Shown here: positions 1 through 9,479 of the stretch, piece after piece
Layout of the letters: each line of letters opens with the position of its first letter
Position numbering within the stretch: the stretch's first letter is position 1
NCBI RefSeq assembly: GCF_015169395.1
Contig: NZ_CP063458.1
Span: 5,890,001-5,954,000, forward strand
Reading direction: 5' to 3'
DNA from: Humisphaera borealis
GTDB lineage: Bacteria > Planctomycetota > Phycisphaerae > Tepidisphaerales > Tepidisphaeraceae
DNA: 64,000 nucleotides
Notes under the pieces: generated by a model
What the model was told of the DNA's origin: nothing
The model's database searches: none
What the model saw: the letters and a program-made list of their open reading frames with translations, nothing else
Translations under genes and position numbers: made by a program

Positions 1-359
1 GGACGCGCGTCATCGCCGCGATGTCGCGTTCCAACACGTCGAACTCGTTGAACCGGTGAACGCCTTGAACGCAGTGAACGCGGTGAACATGATGAAAACG
101 GTGAACCCGGTTAGCCACGACGCGGAGCGGAGCGCGTCCCCGCGCAGAAAACGTTCCACGTAACAACCGTCCACGTGAGGCGCGTCCGACGACGGGGAAA
201 CACGCAGACGAACGTCCACGACCGCGACCATCACGCCCGGGATTGTCGCTCCTCTACGTTCGCATCGCCCGGATTTTTTGTTTGGTTTTTGTTCGCATAT
301 CCGTACACTTATAGAACATTCTTTTTGCCCGGCGTACGCCGCCGGGATGGGAGGTTTCT
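1..359. other. Intergenic DNA with GAAC-word repeat and a lone R18 arm
   Basis: No gene is supported. Bases 45-106 are built from near-repeats of ttGAACgc / gtGAACgc. Bases 109-136 match one arm of the R18 palindrome (ggttagccrcgac core) that is paired at 17786-17843 and 36359-36466. The last bases hold the Shine-Dalgarno GGGAGG (349-354) of the next gene. Confidence 0.6.
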
Positions 360-1439
360 ATGCGCAAGTCGAGTGATGTCACGCCGTCGCAGCAGCAGCC
401 TGCGGTGTCGAACGAGCGCCGCGGTCCCAAGGGGTCCAGGGATTCCGGGGAGTCCAACGCGTCCACATTCTCCGCCGCCCAGCGGGATGCGATTCTTGCC
501 GGGGTGCCGCCGGTCGCGATGTTTCAGCCGTTTGTGTCGCCGGCGCCGGAGGTGTGCGGGGGGTTTGGGTCGGATCGGGGTGCCGTGCCGGTGATGGACG
601 GTTCACCGACGTCCAACCCTTGCGACGACGCGCAGCAGCGTCGGTCGCGGGCGGAGCAGGCGAGGATCAACGGCGCGCGGTCACGCGGGCCGGTGACACC
701 GGCGGGCAAAGCCGCCTCTTCGCAGAACGCGCTCAAGCACGGTTTGTGCGCCCGAGGCGTGCTGATTCCGGGAGAAGATCCGGCGATTTACCAAGCGTTT
801 GTGGATGATTTTGTCGAGGAGTTGAACGCCGTCGGATCGCTACAGGTGACGCTGGCCGAGCGGGCGGCGGAGCTGGCGTGGAAGCTCAAGCGGGTGCCGG
901 TGCTGGAGTCGTCCATCTTCGCCGGCCGACGCGAAGGGCGCAAGCTCGACGACCTTGCGCTCGGCGGTTTGGGCGATCTGATCCAGGAGATGCTGAGCGA
1001 CGACGACACGATGCTCGTCCGTCTGCAGCGGTACGAGCTGCGGCTGGAGCGGTCGATGCGGGGTTGTCTGCGCGAATTGCGCGAGGTGCAGCGGCATGCG
1101 GTGTTGTACGGCGCGAGAGGGCGGGGAGATCCACCGGCGGATGAGTTCACGGGGGATGGTGCGATGGATGCCTTCGCGATGGATGGTGTCGCAATGGGTG
1201 ACGTCACGACTGATGGGGCGCTGACGCCGGTGTCTGAGGTACTCCGAAGACCCGGATGCCCCGCGCCGATCGCACCAGGAATCCGGGTCTTCGGAGTACC
1301 TCAGACACCGGCGTGCATCGGGATGGACGCGTCGTCGCTAGCCGCCCTGGGTTCGTTTAGCGCGTGGGGTTCGTTCGACGAGTTGGGTTCGTTCGGCAAT
1401 TTCACGAGCGGCGGATTCCTGGGTTCGTTCGGCCAATGA
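360..1439 (+). CDS. Hypothetical protein of the planctomycete SRGPxTPxGKA..NALKHG family
   Basis: This 359-residue protein has no known function. Residues 107-128 carry the segment RSRGPVTPAGKA followed by SSQNALKHG, which I recognise from a widespread uncharacterised planctomycete and acidobacterial family. Residues 135-250 are predicted helical and charged, which fits the family's conserved part. The N-terminus is low complexity. The C-terminus looks non-conserved: an MDG/MGD stretch, then residues about 289-318 encoded by a perfect 33-bp inverted repeat, then repeated GSF units (LGSF, WGSF, LGSF) to the end. The start is supported by GGGAGG five bases upstream. No signal peptide or catalytic motif is visible. 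It could act on nucleic acids, as its basic conserved segment suggests, but that is a guess. Confidence 0.75.
   Translation: MRKSSDVTPSQQQPAVSNERRGPKGSRDSGESNASTFSAAQRDAILAGVPPVAMFQPFVSPAPEVCGGFGSDRGAVPVMDGSPTSNPCDDAQQRRSRAEQARINGARSRGPVTPAGKAASSQNALKHGLCARGVLIPGEDPAIYQAFVDDFVEELNAVGSLQVTLAERAAELAWKLKRVPVLESSIFAGRREGRKLDDLALGGLGDLIQEMLSDDDTMLVRLQRYELRLERSMRGCLRELREVQRHAVLYGARGRGDPPADEFTGDGAMDAFAMDGVAMGDVTTDGALTPVSEVLRRPGCPAPIAPGIRVFGVPQTPACIGMDASSLAALGSFSAWGSFDELGSFGNFTSGGFLGSFGQ
1225..1313. repeat. R11 palindrome inside a coding sequence
   Basis: Bases 1225-1257 and 1281-1313 are a perfect 33-bp inverted repeat around a 23-bp loop, containing ggtactccgaagac. It lies in frame in the C-terminal part of the 360-1439 gene. 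Related words occur at 15640, 26150 and 60810. Confidence 0.95.
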
Positions 1440-1523
1440 CCACAATCTGTTTGAAGAATGCCCATCGTGCCCAACGCCGGTAACGATTGCGAAGGTGTCG
1501 GTGGGATACCCCCTGATGTTCGA

Positions 1524-1651
1524 TTTCAACACGAAGGGCACGAAGTCACGAAGGACACGAAGAAGACAATCAATGCGCTGTTTCCGACCGCTGATCAAGG
1601 GACCAGAGGCATCTTCGTGGCCTTCGTGACTTCGTGCCCTTCGTGTTGAAA
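1524..1651. repeat. R2 paired inverted repeat (CACGAAGG words)
   Basis: Arms 1524-1562 and 1613-1651 are 39 bp each and match at 38 positions as reverse complements. Each arm is itself a chain of near-repeats of CACGAAGg. Other R2 pairs lie at 12901-13186 and 42778-42894. Confidence 0.95.
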
Positions 1652-1854
1652 TCGACTTTCGGAGCGATTCGATTCGCGCATCAATCTGCGCGACCGTTTC
1701 AGCGACTACTTTCGGTGGAGGGTCAGTTGCGACTGGGGTCGCAGGCAAGCGATCTTCGGACATTGAACGCTGAGACTTGCCGTGGATGTAGTCCCTGGCA
1801 ACTCGGCGTCTTGGAGTTCGTTATTACTCGCCTCTGGCTCAAAGTGGAACTTCG

Positions 1855-2005
1855 TGTGCCATGCCCACGCTGCCGTCCGGCATTCGAGATCCGAGGCCGT
1901 CTCCCGCGTGGGCATGCAAAGTGCCGAAATCACGTCGCTCGCTCATGCCCACGCGGGATGTATTTGCCACATCCGAAAGCGAACGACGGGCGTGGGCATG
2001 GCACA
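1855..2005. repeat. R22 nested palindrome (ATGCCCACGC blocks)
   Basis: The outer arms tgtgccatgcccacgc (1855-1870) and 1990-2005 are perfect 16-bp reverse complements. An inner pair (1906-1916 and 1943-1953) repeats the same core, giving four copies arranged symmetrically. Confidence 0.85.
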
Positions 2006-2269
2006 CAGACATGGTTTCGAGACATTGCCTGGTTTCGGAATCGACCCTGGGTTCGTTCGGCCGGGGACGGCGGGGTGGCACGGCCGGGTGGCAAACTGGG
2101 TGACAGGAAAGGTTTGTAGACCCGCCCATCCGCCAGACTTGTTGCGTAATTGGCTCGCCCGCCAATCGCAAATATCTTACCCATCGATATACTCGGCCTT
2201 GTTCAGACCGTGTGAAGGGTAGAGGTTCATGAGGCGGGTTTTGCCGCCGATTCGCATTTGAGGAGGCTC

Positions 2270-4267
<1,998 letters not shown>

Positions 4268-4640
4268 GGCATCGCGTGTCAGCTTCCTCACGGCAGAAAA
4301 GCCACCACGGAGGCACGGAGACACGGAGGAACCTTCGGCGACCGGACCCTCTCAGCATGACGGAAAGCCGCGTCTAAGTCTTTCAGGTGCAGCGATTCCT
4401 GGTCGCCCTGCGCCGAATCGTTGTGCCTTGCTTCAGACGCGGAAGATTCAAGTTGCCCTCCGTGCCTCCGTGGTGCGTTCTTCGTCGGTGTGCCGAGGAT
4501 GTGTTGGGCCCGCTGAGGAACTGCAGTCGTTTGTAGATTGTGGGATGCTGGTTTAAAACTGCGGCCGAGCCGCTCCCGCTGCCTGACGATCTAGCATCGA
4601 CCACCGACAGAGCCGCCATCGACCATCGACAGTCAAAACA
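4268..4640. repeat. Intergenic region with R3 paired repeat (CACGGAGG words)
   Basis: Arms 4302-4326 (ccaccacggaggcacggag start) and 4456-4475 (ccctccgtgcctccgtggtg) are inverted copies. A second R3 pair lies at 44692-44873. The rest of the gap shows no gene. Confidence 0.85.
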
Positions 4641-5276
4641 ATGCGTTACCGCACCATCCTACTTTTCGGCGCTCCGGGCAGCGGCAAGGGCACCCAGGGC
4701 CAGATCATCGGGAGCATTCCCGGCTTTCAGCACAGCTCCACCGGCGACATCTTCCGGTCGCTGGACTTGCACACCGAGATGGGTCGCAAGTTCTGGGAGT
4801 ACTCCAGCCGGGGGCAGCTCGTGCCCGATGAGCTGACGATCCAGCTCTGGAAGCAGTACATCAAGGGCCTGGAATACATCAACCAGTTTCACCCGGAGTC
4901 TGAGTTCCTGGTGCTCGACGGCCTGCCGCGGAACGTGCATCAGAAGGTGCTTTTGGAAGACGTCATCGATGTGCAGGCGATCGTGTACCTGCGAGCCGAG
5001 CGCGACAAGATGGTCGAACGGCTCCGCCGCCGGGCACTAAAGGAAAACCGCTTCGACGACGCCAGCGATGAGGTGATCAACAAGCGGATGGACGTCTTCG
5101 GCCGGGAAACGCGGCCGGTGCTGGACCTCTACCCGCAGGAGCTGATCCACCGGATCGATGCGACGATGTCGCAGATCCGGATTCTGAGCGAGATCGTGAC
5201 GCGCGTGCTGGTGCCGTTGAAGGAAGCGGTGGAACGACCGGCGGACGAATCGCTGGCGAGCCTGCAGGGACCGTGA
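4641..5276 (+). CDS. adk: Adenylate kinase family nucleoside monophosphate kinase
   Basis: It probably converts AMP plus ATP to two ADP. The Walker A loop GAPGSGKGT is at residues 10-18. The NMP-binding region HSSTGDIFRS and RGQLVPDELT follows, and then LDGLPRN (canonical LDGFPRT). The LID segment is short and zinc-free, ending in the Adk-like block RFDD..EVINKRMDVF..ETRPVLDLY. At 211 residues it is near the short-LID form. The departures DGLPRN and GRETRPV leave open a different nucleotide preference, so the symbol is by family. It converges on the EF-P gene, and the R1/R8 repeat complex fills the gap between them, beginning 2 bases after the stop codon. Confidence 0.85.
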   Translation: MRYRTILLFGAPGSGKGTQGQIIGSIPGFQHSSTGDIFRSLDLHTEMGRKFWEYSSRGQLVPDELTIQLWKQYIKGLEYINQFHPESEFLVLDGLPRNVHQKVLLEDVIDVQAIVYLRAERDKMVERLRRRALKENRFDDASDEVINKRMDVFGRETRPVLDLYPQELIHRIDATMSQIRILSEIVTRVLVPLKEAVERPADESLASLQGP

Positions 5277-5277
5277 A

Positions 5278-5465
5278 GTAGGGTCCGCCTTGGCGGACGC
5301 GGCGGGGCTCGATTCCCCCCAAGGGTTCTATGCAATGCAGAATGCAAAACATGCAATGAAAATTGCAAAACGGCAGGGCAACAAAGTCCCTTCCGTTTTG
5401 CAATCGTCATTGCATGTTTTGCGTTTTTCGTTCGTCGCGTCAGCGTCCGCCAAGGCGGACCCTAC
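5278..5465. repeat. R1 pair (copy 1) with nested R8 pair
   Basis: Arms 5278-5300 and 5443-5465 are perfect 23-bp reverse complements (gtagggtccgccttggc start). Each contains the small palindrome TCCGCC-TT-GGCGGA. Inside the pair sits an R8 pair (5331-5376 and 5395-5431) made of ATGCAAAA words. The complex separates two convergent genes. Confidence 0.95.
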
Positions 5466-5468
5466 GGA

Positions 5469-6023
5469 TCAGGCCCGGCTCAGGTAGTTGCCGTTGTCCG
5501 TGCCGATGCGGATGACCTCGCCGATTTCGATGAAGGGAGGAACCTTGACCTTCAGGCCGGTTTCCATCTCGGCGTCCTTGGTCTGGTTGGTGGCGGTCGC
5601 GCCCTTGATGCCCGGGGGGCAGTCGGTGACCTTCAGCTCGACCGTCTTGGGCAGTTCGTAGCTGGTGACCTTGCCTTCGAAGAACTCAGCCGTGATCTGC
5701 GTGTTGGGCTTGAGATACAGGATGTCGGTCCCGAAGACTTCCTTGGGGATCGGCTGCTGGTCGTAGGTTTCCAGGTCCATGACCCAGTGGCCGTCGTTGT
5801 CGGAGTAGAGGTATTCCACCTGTCGGCGGTCGAGGTTGATGAGCTCCATGTCGTCGGTCGCGCCGACGCGCTTGTCCATGATCGTGCCCTTGACGACGTC
5901 GCGGAGCTTGAACTGCACCTTGGCCCGCAGGTTGCCGGGGGTGTTGTGGTCGGCGTTGGTGACGACGAACAGCTTGCCGTCCATACGAATGGCCTGGCCT
6001 TTACGGATATCGCTGGCGCGCAT
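5469..6023 (-). CDS. efp: Elongation factor P family protein
   Basis: EF-P relieves ribosome stalling at proline stretches. The 184-residue protein has the KOW-like N-terminal domain (residues 1-64), the central OB domain, and the C-terminal OB domain with the EF-P signature PGIKGATATNQTKDAEMETG. The domain I loop reads HNTPGNLRAK: position 31, where a modified Lys or Arg is expected after PG, is Asn, with Arg at 33. In this respect it is closer to YeiP-like or atypical planctomycete EF-P proteins. No modification gene (epmA, epmB, earP) lies in this window. The gene is convergent with adk. It could be an EF-P-like paralog rather than the housekeeping EF-P. Confidence 0.92.
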   Translation of the reverse strand: MRASDIRKGQAIRMDGKLFVVTNADHNTPGNLRAKVQFKLRDVVKGTIMDKRVGATDDMELINLDRRQVEYLYSDNDGHWVMDLETYDQQPIPKEVFGTDILYLKPNTQITAEFFEGKVTSYELPKTVELKVTDCPPGIKGATATNQTKDAEMETGLKVKVPPFIEIGEVIRIGTDNGNYLSRA

Positions 6024-6413
6024 GATGGTTCCTCAATCGACTGACAACAGGATCAACCCGCCGGCCCCGCACAATGTCGGGACGGCCGCTTTCAGCCTTA
6101 AAAACAGGCGTGCGGCTCTTTCCAATCCCTACGCTAGGGGGGCGGGAAAAGGACCGAAGAATGTATCGGGGCAGGGGCGATCCGTCAAACTTCGCTGGTC
6201 AAACCGTTCGGGCGGCTTCACTTGCGGCGACGGAAAGTCGGGGCCGGGCGACCGGCGAACAGGGTGCTGACTGGCAAAGATTTTTGCATCGCCATGGCAC
6301 CACACCATGACTATCCTTTTCGTCCGACTGTTACGGTGACGTTTGTTCCGCGATAGTGTCGTGTTTGGATTCGGCGGCGGTGGGCAGCGATCGAGGTCAA
6401 GGAGCGTTCAGAG
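6024..6413. other. 390-bp divergent intergenic region
   Basis: This region lies between two divergently transcribed genes and should hold both promoters. I see no repeat pair, hairpin or consensus promoter that I can defend. Confidence 0.4.
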
Positions 6414-7112
6414 ATGTCATACCAGCCAGCCGTCCTCCTTCAGCCCGCACCCGTCGTGTCGGTCCGCCGTACACGAGCCTGGTTACTCGCCGAGTTGTTC
6501 CTGCTGTTCGGGCTTATCCCGCTGGCGCTGATGCAGAAGTTGATCCCGCTGCACCCGCTTGCCGTGGGCGGGCTGATCGCCGCGACGTGTCTGTTCATTC
6601 TCGTGCGTGATCCGTCGTTCGACGTGAAGCAACTTTGGAACACGGACGACCTTGCACGCCGGCTGATTGCGGTGATTCCGTTGTGGCTGGCAGCGGTCGC
6701 GCTGTTCGTTGCGTTGCTGGCAGTCTTCTCCCCGGACCGACTGCTTTCGCTGCCGCTCCAGCATCCGTGGGCTTGGCTGGCGATCATGTTGGGCTACCCG
6801 CTGATCAGCGTGTACCCGCAGGAAGTGATCTACCGCGCGTTCTTCTTCCACCGCTACAAGCCGATCGCCGGCGACGGCTGGGGGATGATCGTCCTCAGCG
6901 CCGCGGCGTTCGCGTGGATGCACATCCTGTTCGGCAACTGGATCGCCGTCACGATGTGCATCGCCGGCGGGTTGATCTTCAGCTACCGCTACTGGAAGAC
7001 GCGGTCGCTTCTGGTGACAAGCTTGGAGCATGTCATCTACGGGCAGTTGGTGTTTACGGTGGGGCTGGGGGAGTTCATTCGGAGCGGGACGATGACGGCG
7101 GTGGGCGGGTGA
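6414..7112 (+). CDS. CPBP-family intramembrane metalloprotease
   Basis: This 232-residue polytopic membrane protein has about six hydrophobic segments. The three CPBP/Abi motifs are present: QEVIYRAFF (Glu137 and Arg141, though the usual first Glu of the EE pair is Gln136), FAWMH (His170) and SLEHVIYGQ (His206). CPBP proteins are glutamic/zinc-type intramembrane peptidases involved in CAAX processing, bacteriocin maturation or protein sorting. The substrate here is unknown. A TPxxY-like N-terminus precedes the first membrane segment. It appears monocistronic and is convergent with the next gene only 28 bases away. Confidence 0.82.
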   Translation: MSYQPAVLLQPAPVVSVRRTRAWLLAELFLLFGLIPLALMQKLIPLHPLAVGGLIAATCLFILVRDPSFDVKQLWNTDDLARRLIAVIPLWLAAVALFVALLAVFSPDRLLSLPLQHPWAWLAIMLGYPLISVYPQEVIYRAFFFHRYKPIAGDGWGMIVLSAAAFAWMHILFGNWIAVTMCIAGGLIFSYRYWKTRSLLVTSLEHVIYGQLVFTVGLGEFIRSGTMTAVGG

Positions 7113-7140
7113 CGGCGGTGGGAGACCTCGCGCTGTCCCG

Positions 7141-8052
7141 CTATTCAACGATATTCGCAAGTTCTGCGGCCTGACCGGAAGTCTCGTCCGCGAAAAGTGG
7201 GCCCCCGCTATCCGCTGCAGCAACCGTGGCCGCGACTAAGCCGGCGTAGCTCGCGTTTCGGAATCGAAGCTTGGCGATCAAGCGTTTGGCGTCAAGCATT
7301 GTGAAGCCGTAGGGCGGCACCAACACGTTCGGTAGAACAATGTTGAAGACCAGGCCGGTTACAAGCGTGACCGCGATAACGGCGGCCCATTGCTCACCGC
7401 GCCGAGGCTCTTCCGTCGCGAACAAATAGACGCACGCACCCAGAGCTATGGCCAGCAGCCATCCTATGGCCGCGACAATAAATGCCCGCGAAGATAGCGC
7501 CGATCGGCAGCTTTCACATACGTTCAACCCGAGATTTTCCGGGGTGTCGCCAATCTGAAACGGCGTCTTAAGTAGCCCGTCTCCCTGCTTGCCACAATTA
7601 CAACATTCGGCGGGAAGCTGGACGCGGGGAAGTTGAAAGACAATCGAGGTCCCTGTTTGAGCATGCTGCGGCGTAGCCGTCGCCAGATGTCCGCCGTCAC
7701 TGCCGTCAGGACGTGGTCGCGAAACCCAGACCAGCGATGGCGGCATGCCGGGTGCCGGACGGGCCGTCCCGGATGGGACGCTCCGGGGCATCTTCGATTG
7801 CACATGGCCACACGTCGGGCATGGAATCGGATCTTGCTCGCGCATCAGAGTCTGTGCGAGCTTCAGGTTTGCCGCCCTGGCGGAGCGATCGGCTGCACCC
7901 GACATGTCAATGTTGTAGATCGCTGCGGCTTTCCCCTGCGCGGCGCGGATCATCTCGTAATAGTAGTATCCGCCGCACTTCTCGCAGCAGACCTGCTTCA
8001 GCCGCACACCCCGTGCTGTGGCGGTATATGACGTCCAGAAGATGAGCGACAT
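7141..8052 (-). CDS. Zinc-ribbon membrane protein of unknown function
   Basis: This 303-residue protein has two cytoplasmic cysteine clusters. The first pairs CCEKCGGYY (about 22-30) with CPTCGHVQ (about 78-85). The second pairs CCNCGKQGDG with CESCRSAL. Two hydrophobic segments follow (around FIVAAIGWLLAIALGAC and WAAVIAVTLVTGLVF). The paired CxxC motifs suggest two zinc ribbons in front of a membrane anchor. I recognise no enzyme motif. It lies just downstream of the fabF gene of the acyl cluster (32-bp gap), so it may be co-transcribed with that cluster. A functional link is not shown. Confidence 0.7.
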   Translation of the reverse strand: MSLIFWTSYTATARGVRLKQVCCEKCGGYYYYEMIRAAQGKAAAIYNIDMSGAADRSARAANLKLAQTLMREQDPIPCPTCGHVQSKMPRSVPSGTARPAPGMPPSLVWVSRPRPDGSDGGHLATATPQHAQTGTSIVFQLPRVQLPAECCNCGKQGDGLLKTPFQIGDTPENLGLNVCESCRSALSSRAFIVAAIGWLLAIALGACVYLFATEEPRRGEQWAAVIAVTLVTGLVFNIVLPNVLVPPYGFTMLDAKRLIAKLRFRNASYAGLVAATVAAADSGGPLFADETSGQAAELANIVE

Positions 8053-8083
8053 TCAGTACCCCGGTCTGACGGCCTAAGGATGA

Positions 8084-9394
8084 TCAACCCCAACGCTTCA
8101 CAATGATCGTATCGTTCTGCCCGCCGAAGCCAAAACTGTTGCTCATCGCAACATCCACCTTGGCCTGCCGCGCTTTGTTCGGCACATAGTCCAGGTCGCA
8201 ATCGGGGTCGGGCGTGTCGAGGTTCATCGTCGGCGGCAGCACCTGGTCGCGGATCGCCAGCACGCACGTGATCAACTCCACCGCGCCGGCTGCGGCGATG
8301 AGGTGGCCCATCATGCTCTTGATGCTGCTGACCGGGCAGGCCCTGGCCTTTTCTTCGAAGACGGTCTTGATCGCCTGCGTCTCGTTGCCGTCGTTCTCTC
8401 GCGTGCCGGTGCCGTGGGCGTTGACGTAATGCACGTCGCTCGGCGACAGGCCTGAATCGGCGAGCGCCTCGCGCATCGCCATCACGGCACCCATCCCATT
8501 GGGGTCCTGATCGGTAATGCGGTAGGCGTCGGCGGTGCTGCCGTAGCCGACGACCTCGGCCAGGATCTTTGCCCCACGCTTCTGGGCATGTTCGAGCGTC
8601 TCGAGGATCACCATGCCCGCGCCTTCGCCGAGCACGAAGCCCTTGCGATTTAAGTCGAACGGTCGGCTGGCGGCGGGGGGGTTGTCGTTCTGGTCGCTCA
8701 GCGCCGTCAGGCGGTTGAAGCCGGTGACGCCGAACGGATGGATCATCGAGTGCGCGCCGCCGCCGATCATGATGTCGGCGTCGCCGCGGCGGAGGATCTC
8801 CGTCGCCTCGCCGATCGCCTGCGTGCTGGCGGCGCACGCCGTCAGGCAGTTCATCGCCGGGCCGCGAGCGCCGGTGAACAGCGCCAGGTGCGAGAGGGGC
8901 ATGTTCGGCTCCTGCTCCAGCTCGCGGGTGACGTCCATCAGCTGCATCGCCAGCTCGGCAAACTTGACGGCGTCGTGCGACTGTGACTCGGCTTTCCACG
9001 ACGCGAGATTGGCCTGCGTAAAGGCTCCGAAATCGAGCGAGCCTTCGCCGGAACCGAGGTAGATGCCCACGCGGTCGAGATCAAGCGAGTTCGTAATCTG
9101 GGATTTGAGATCGCCCAACTCAGGCAGGCCAGCCGACTTCCAGGCCTTGGCGACGGCGGCGAGGGCGAACTGCGTGTTGCGGCCGGCAGACTCGTGGCCG
9201 CTCAGGTCCGACAGGTGGTCGGACAGCTTGAAGTTCTTGACCTCGGCGCTGATGCGGGTGGGAAACGTCTCGGCGTCGAAGAGGGTCGTGCGGTCGATCC
9301 CGGACTCCCCGCGCAGCAGACGCTGCCAGACGGCCTCGATGTCGTGGCCCATGGGGGTGATCCAGCCGATTCCGGTGATGACGACACGGTTCAT
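8084..9394 (-). CDS. Beta-ketoacyl-ACP synthase, FabF type, catalytically intact
   Basis: It condenses malonyl-ACP with an acyl-ACP. The 436 residues span a full thiolase-fold ketosynthase. The catalytic triad is complete: Cys187 in LTACAASTQAIGEA, His327 in VNAHGTGT and His364 in SIKSMMGHL, with Lys359. The start ATG 9394 begins MNRVVITGIG and follows GGAAGACC. The open frame extends further upstream only through the R1 repeat. It is the last gene of the FabZ-ACP-FabZ-KS-KS cluster and follows a paralog of the same length that lacks all three catalytic residues, so it is probably the active partner of a heterodimer. The R1 arm ends 9 bases before the start. Confidence 0.93.
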   Translation of the reverse strand: MNRVVITGIGWITPMGHDIEAVWQRLLRGESGIDRTTLFDAETFPTRISAEVKNFKLSDHLSDLSGHESAGRNTQFALAAVAKAWKSAGLPELGDLKSQITNSLDLDRVGIYLGSGEGSLDFGAFTQANLASWKAESQSHDAVKFAELAMQLMDVTRELEQEPNMPLSHLALFTGARGPAMNCLTACAASTQAIGEATEILRRGDADIMIGGGAHSMIHPFGVTGFNRLTALSDQNDNPPAASRPFDLNRKGFVLGEGAGMVILETLEHAQKRGAKILAEVVGYGSTADAYRITDQDPNGMGAVMAMREALADSGLSPSDVHYVNAHGTGTRENDGNETQAIKTVFEEKARACPVSSIKSMMGHLIAAAGAVELITCVLAIRDQVLPPTMNLDTPDPDCDLDYVPNKARQAKVDVAMSNSFGFGGQNDTIIVKRWG

Positions 9395-9403
9395 AGGTCT
9401 TCC

Positions 9404-9465
9404 GTAGGGTCCGCCTTGGCGGACGCGATTCTGGGAACGAGAGCGTCCGCCAAGGCGGACCCTAC
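9404..9465. repeat. R1 pair (copy 2), compact hairpin
   Basis: Arms 9404-9426 and 9443-9465 are perfect 23-bp reverse complements with a 16-bp loop. The pair lies in the gap between the two ketosynthase genes, and its arm ends 9 bases before the downstream start codon. Confidence 0.95.
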
Positions 9466-9479
9466 ATCTCCCGATTGCC

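Larger units (their letters stand above)
1440..2269. other. 830-bp intergenic region with two palindromic repeat pairs
   Basis: No convincing gene. It holds the R2 pair (1524-1651) and the R22 pair (1855-2005). A -10-like TATACT at 2188-2193 lies 77 bases before acs, without a recognisable -35. The phrase cctgggttcgttcggcc of the preceding gene's 3' end recurs at about 2046. Confidence 0.55.

Noticed and set aside
1338-1763. Minus-strand frame of 141 residues near the R2 pair
   Set aside because: Part of it is translated R2 repeat and part is the reverse of the GSF-coding region. There is no Shine-Dalgarno or family signature.
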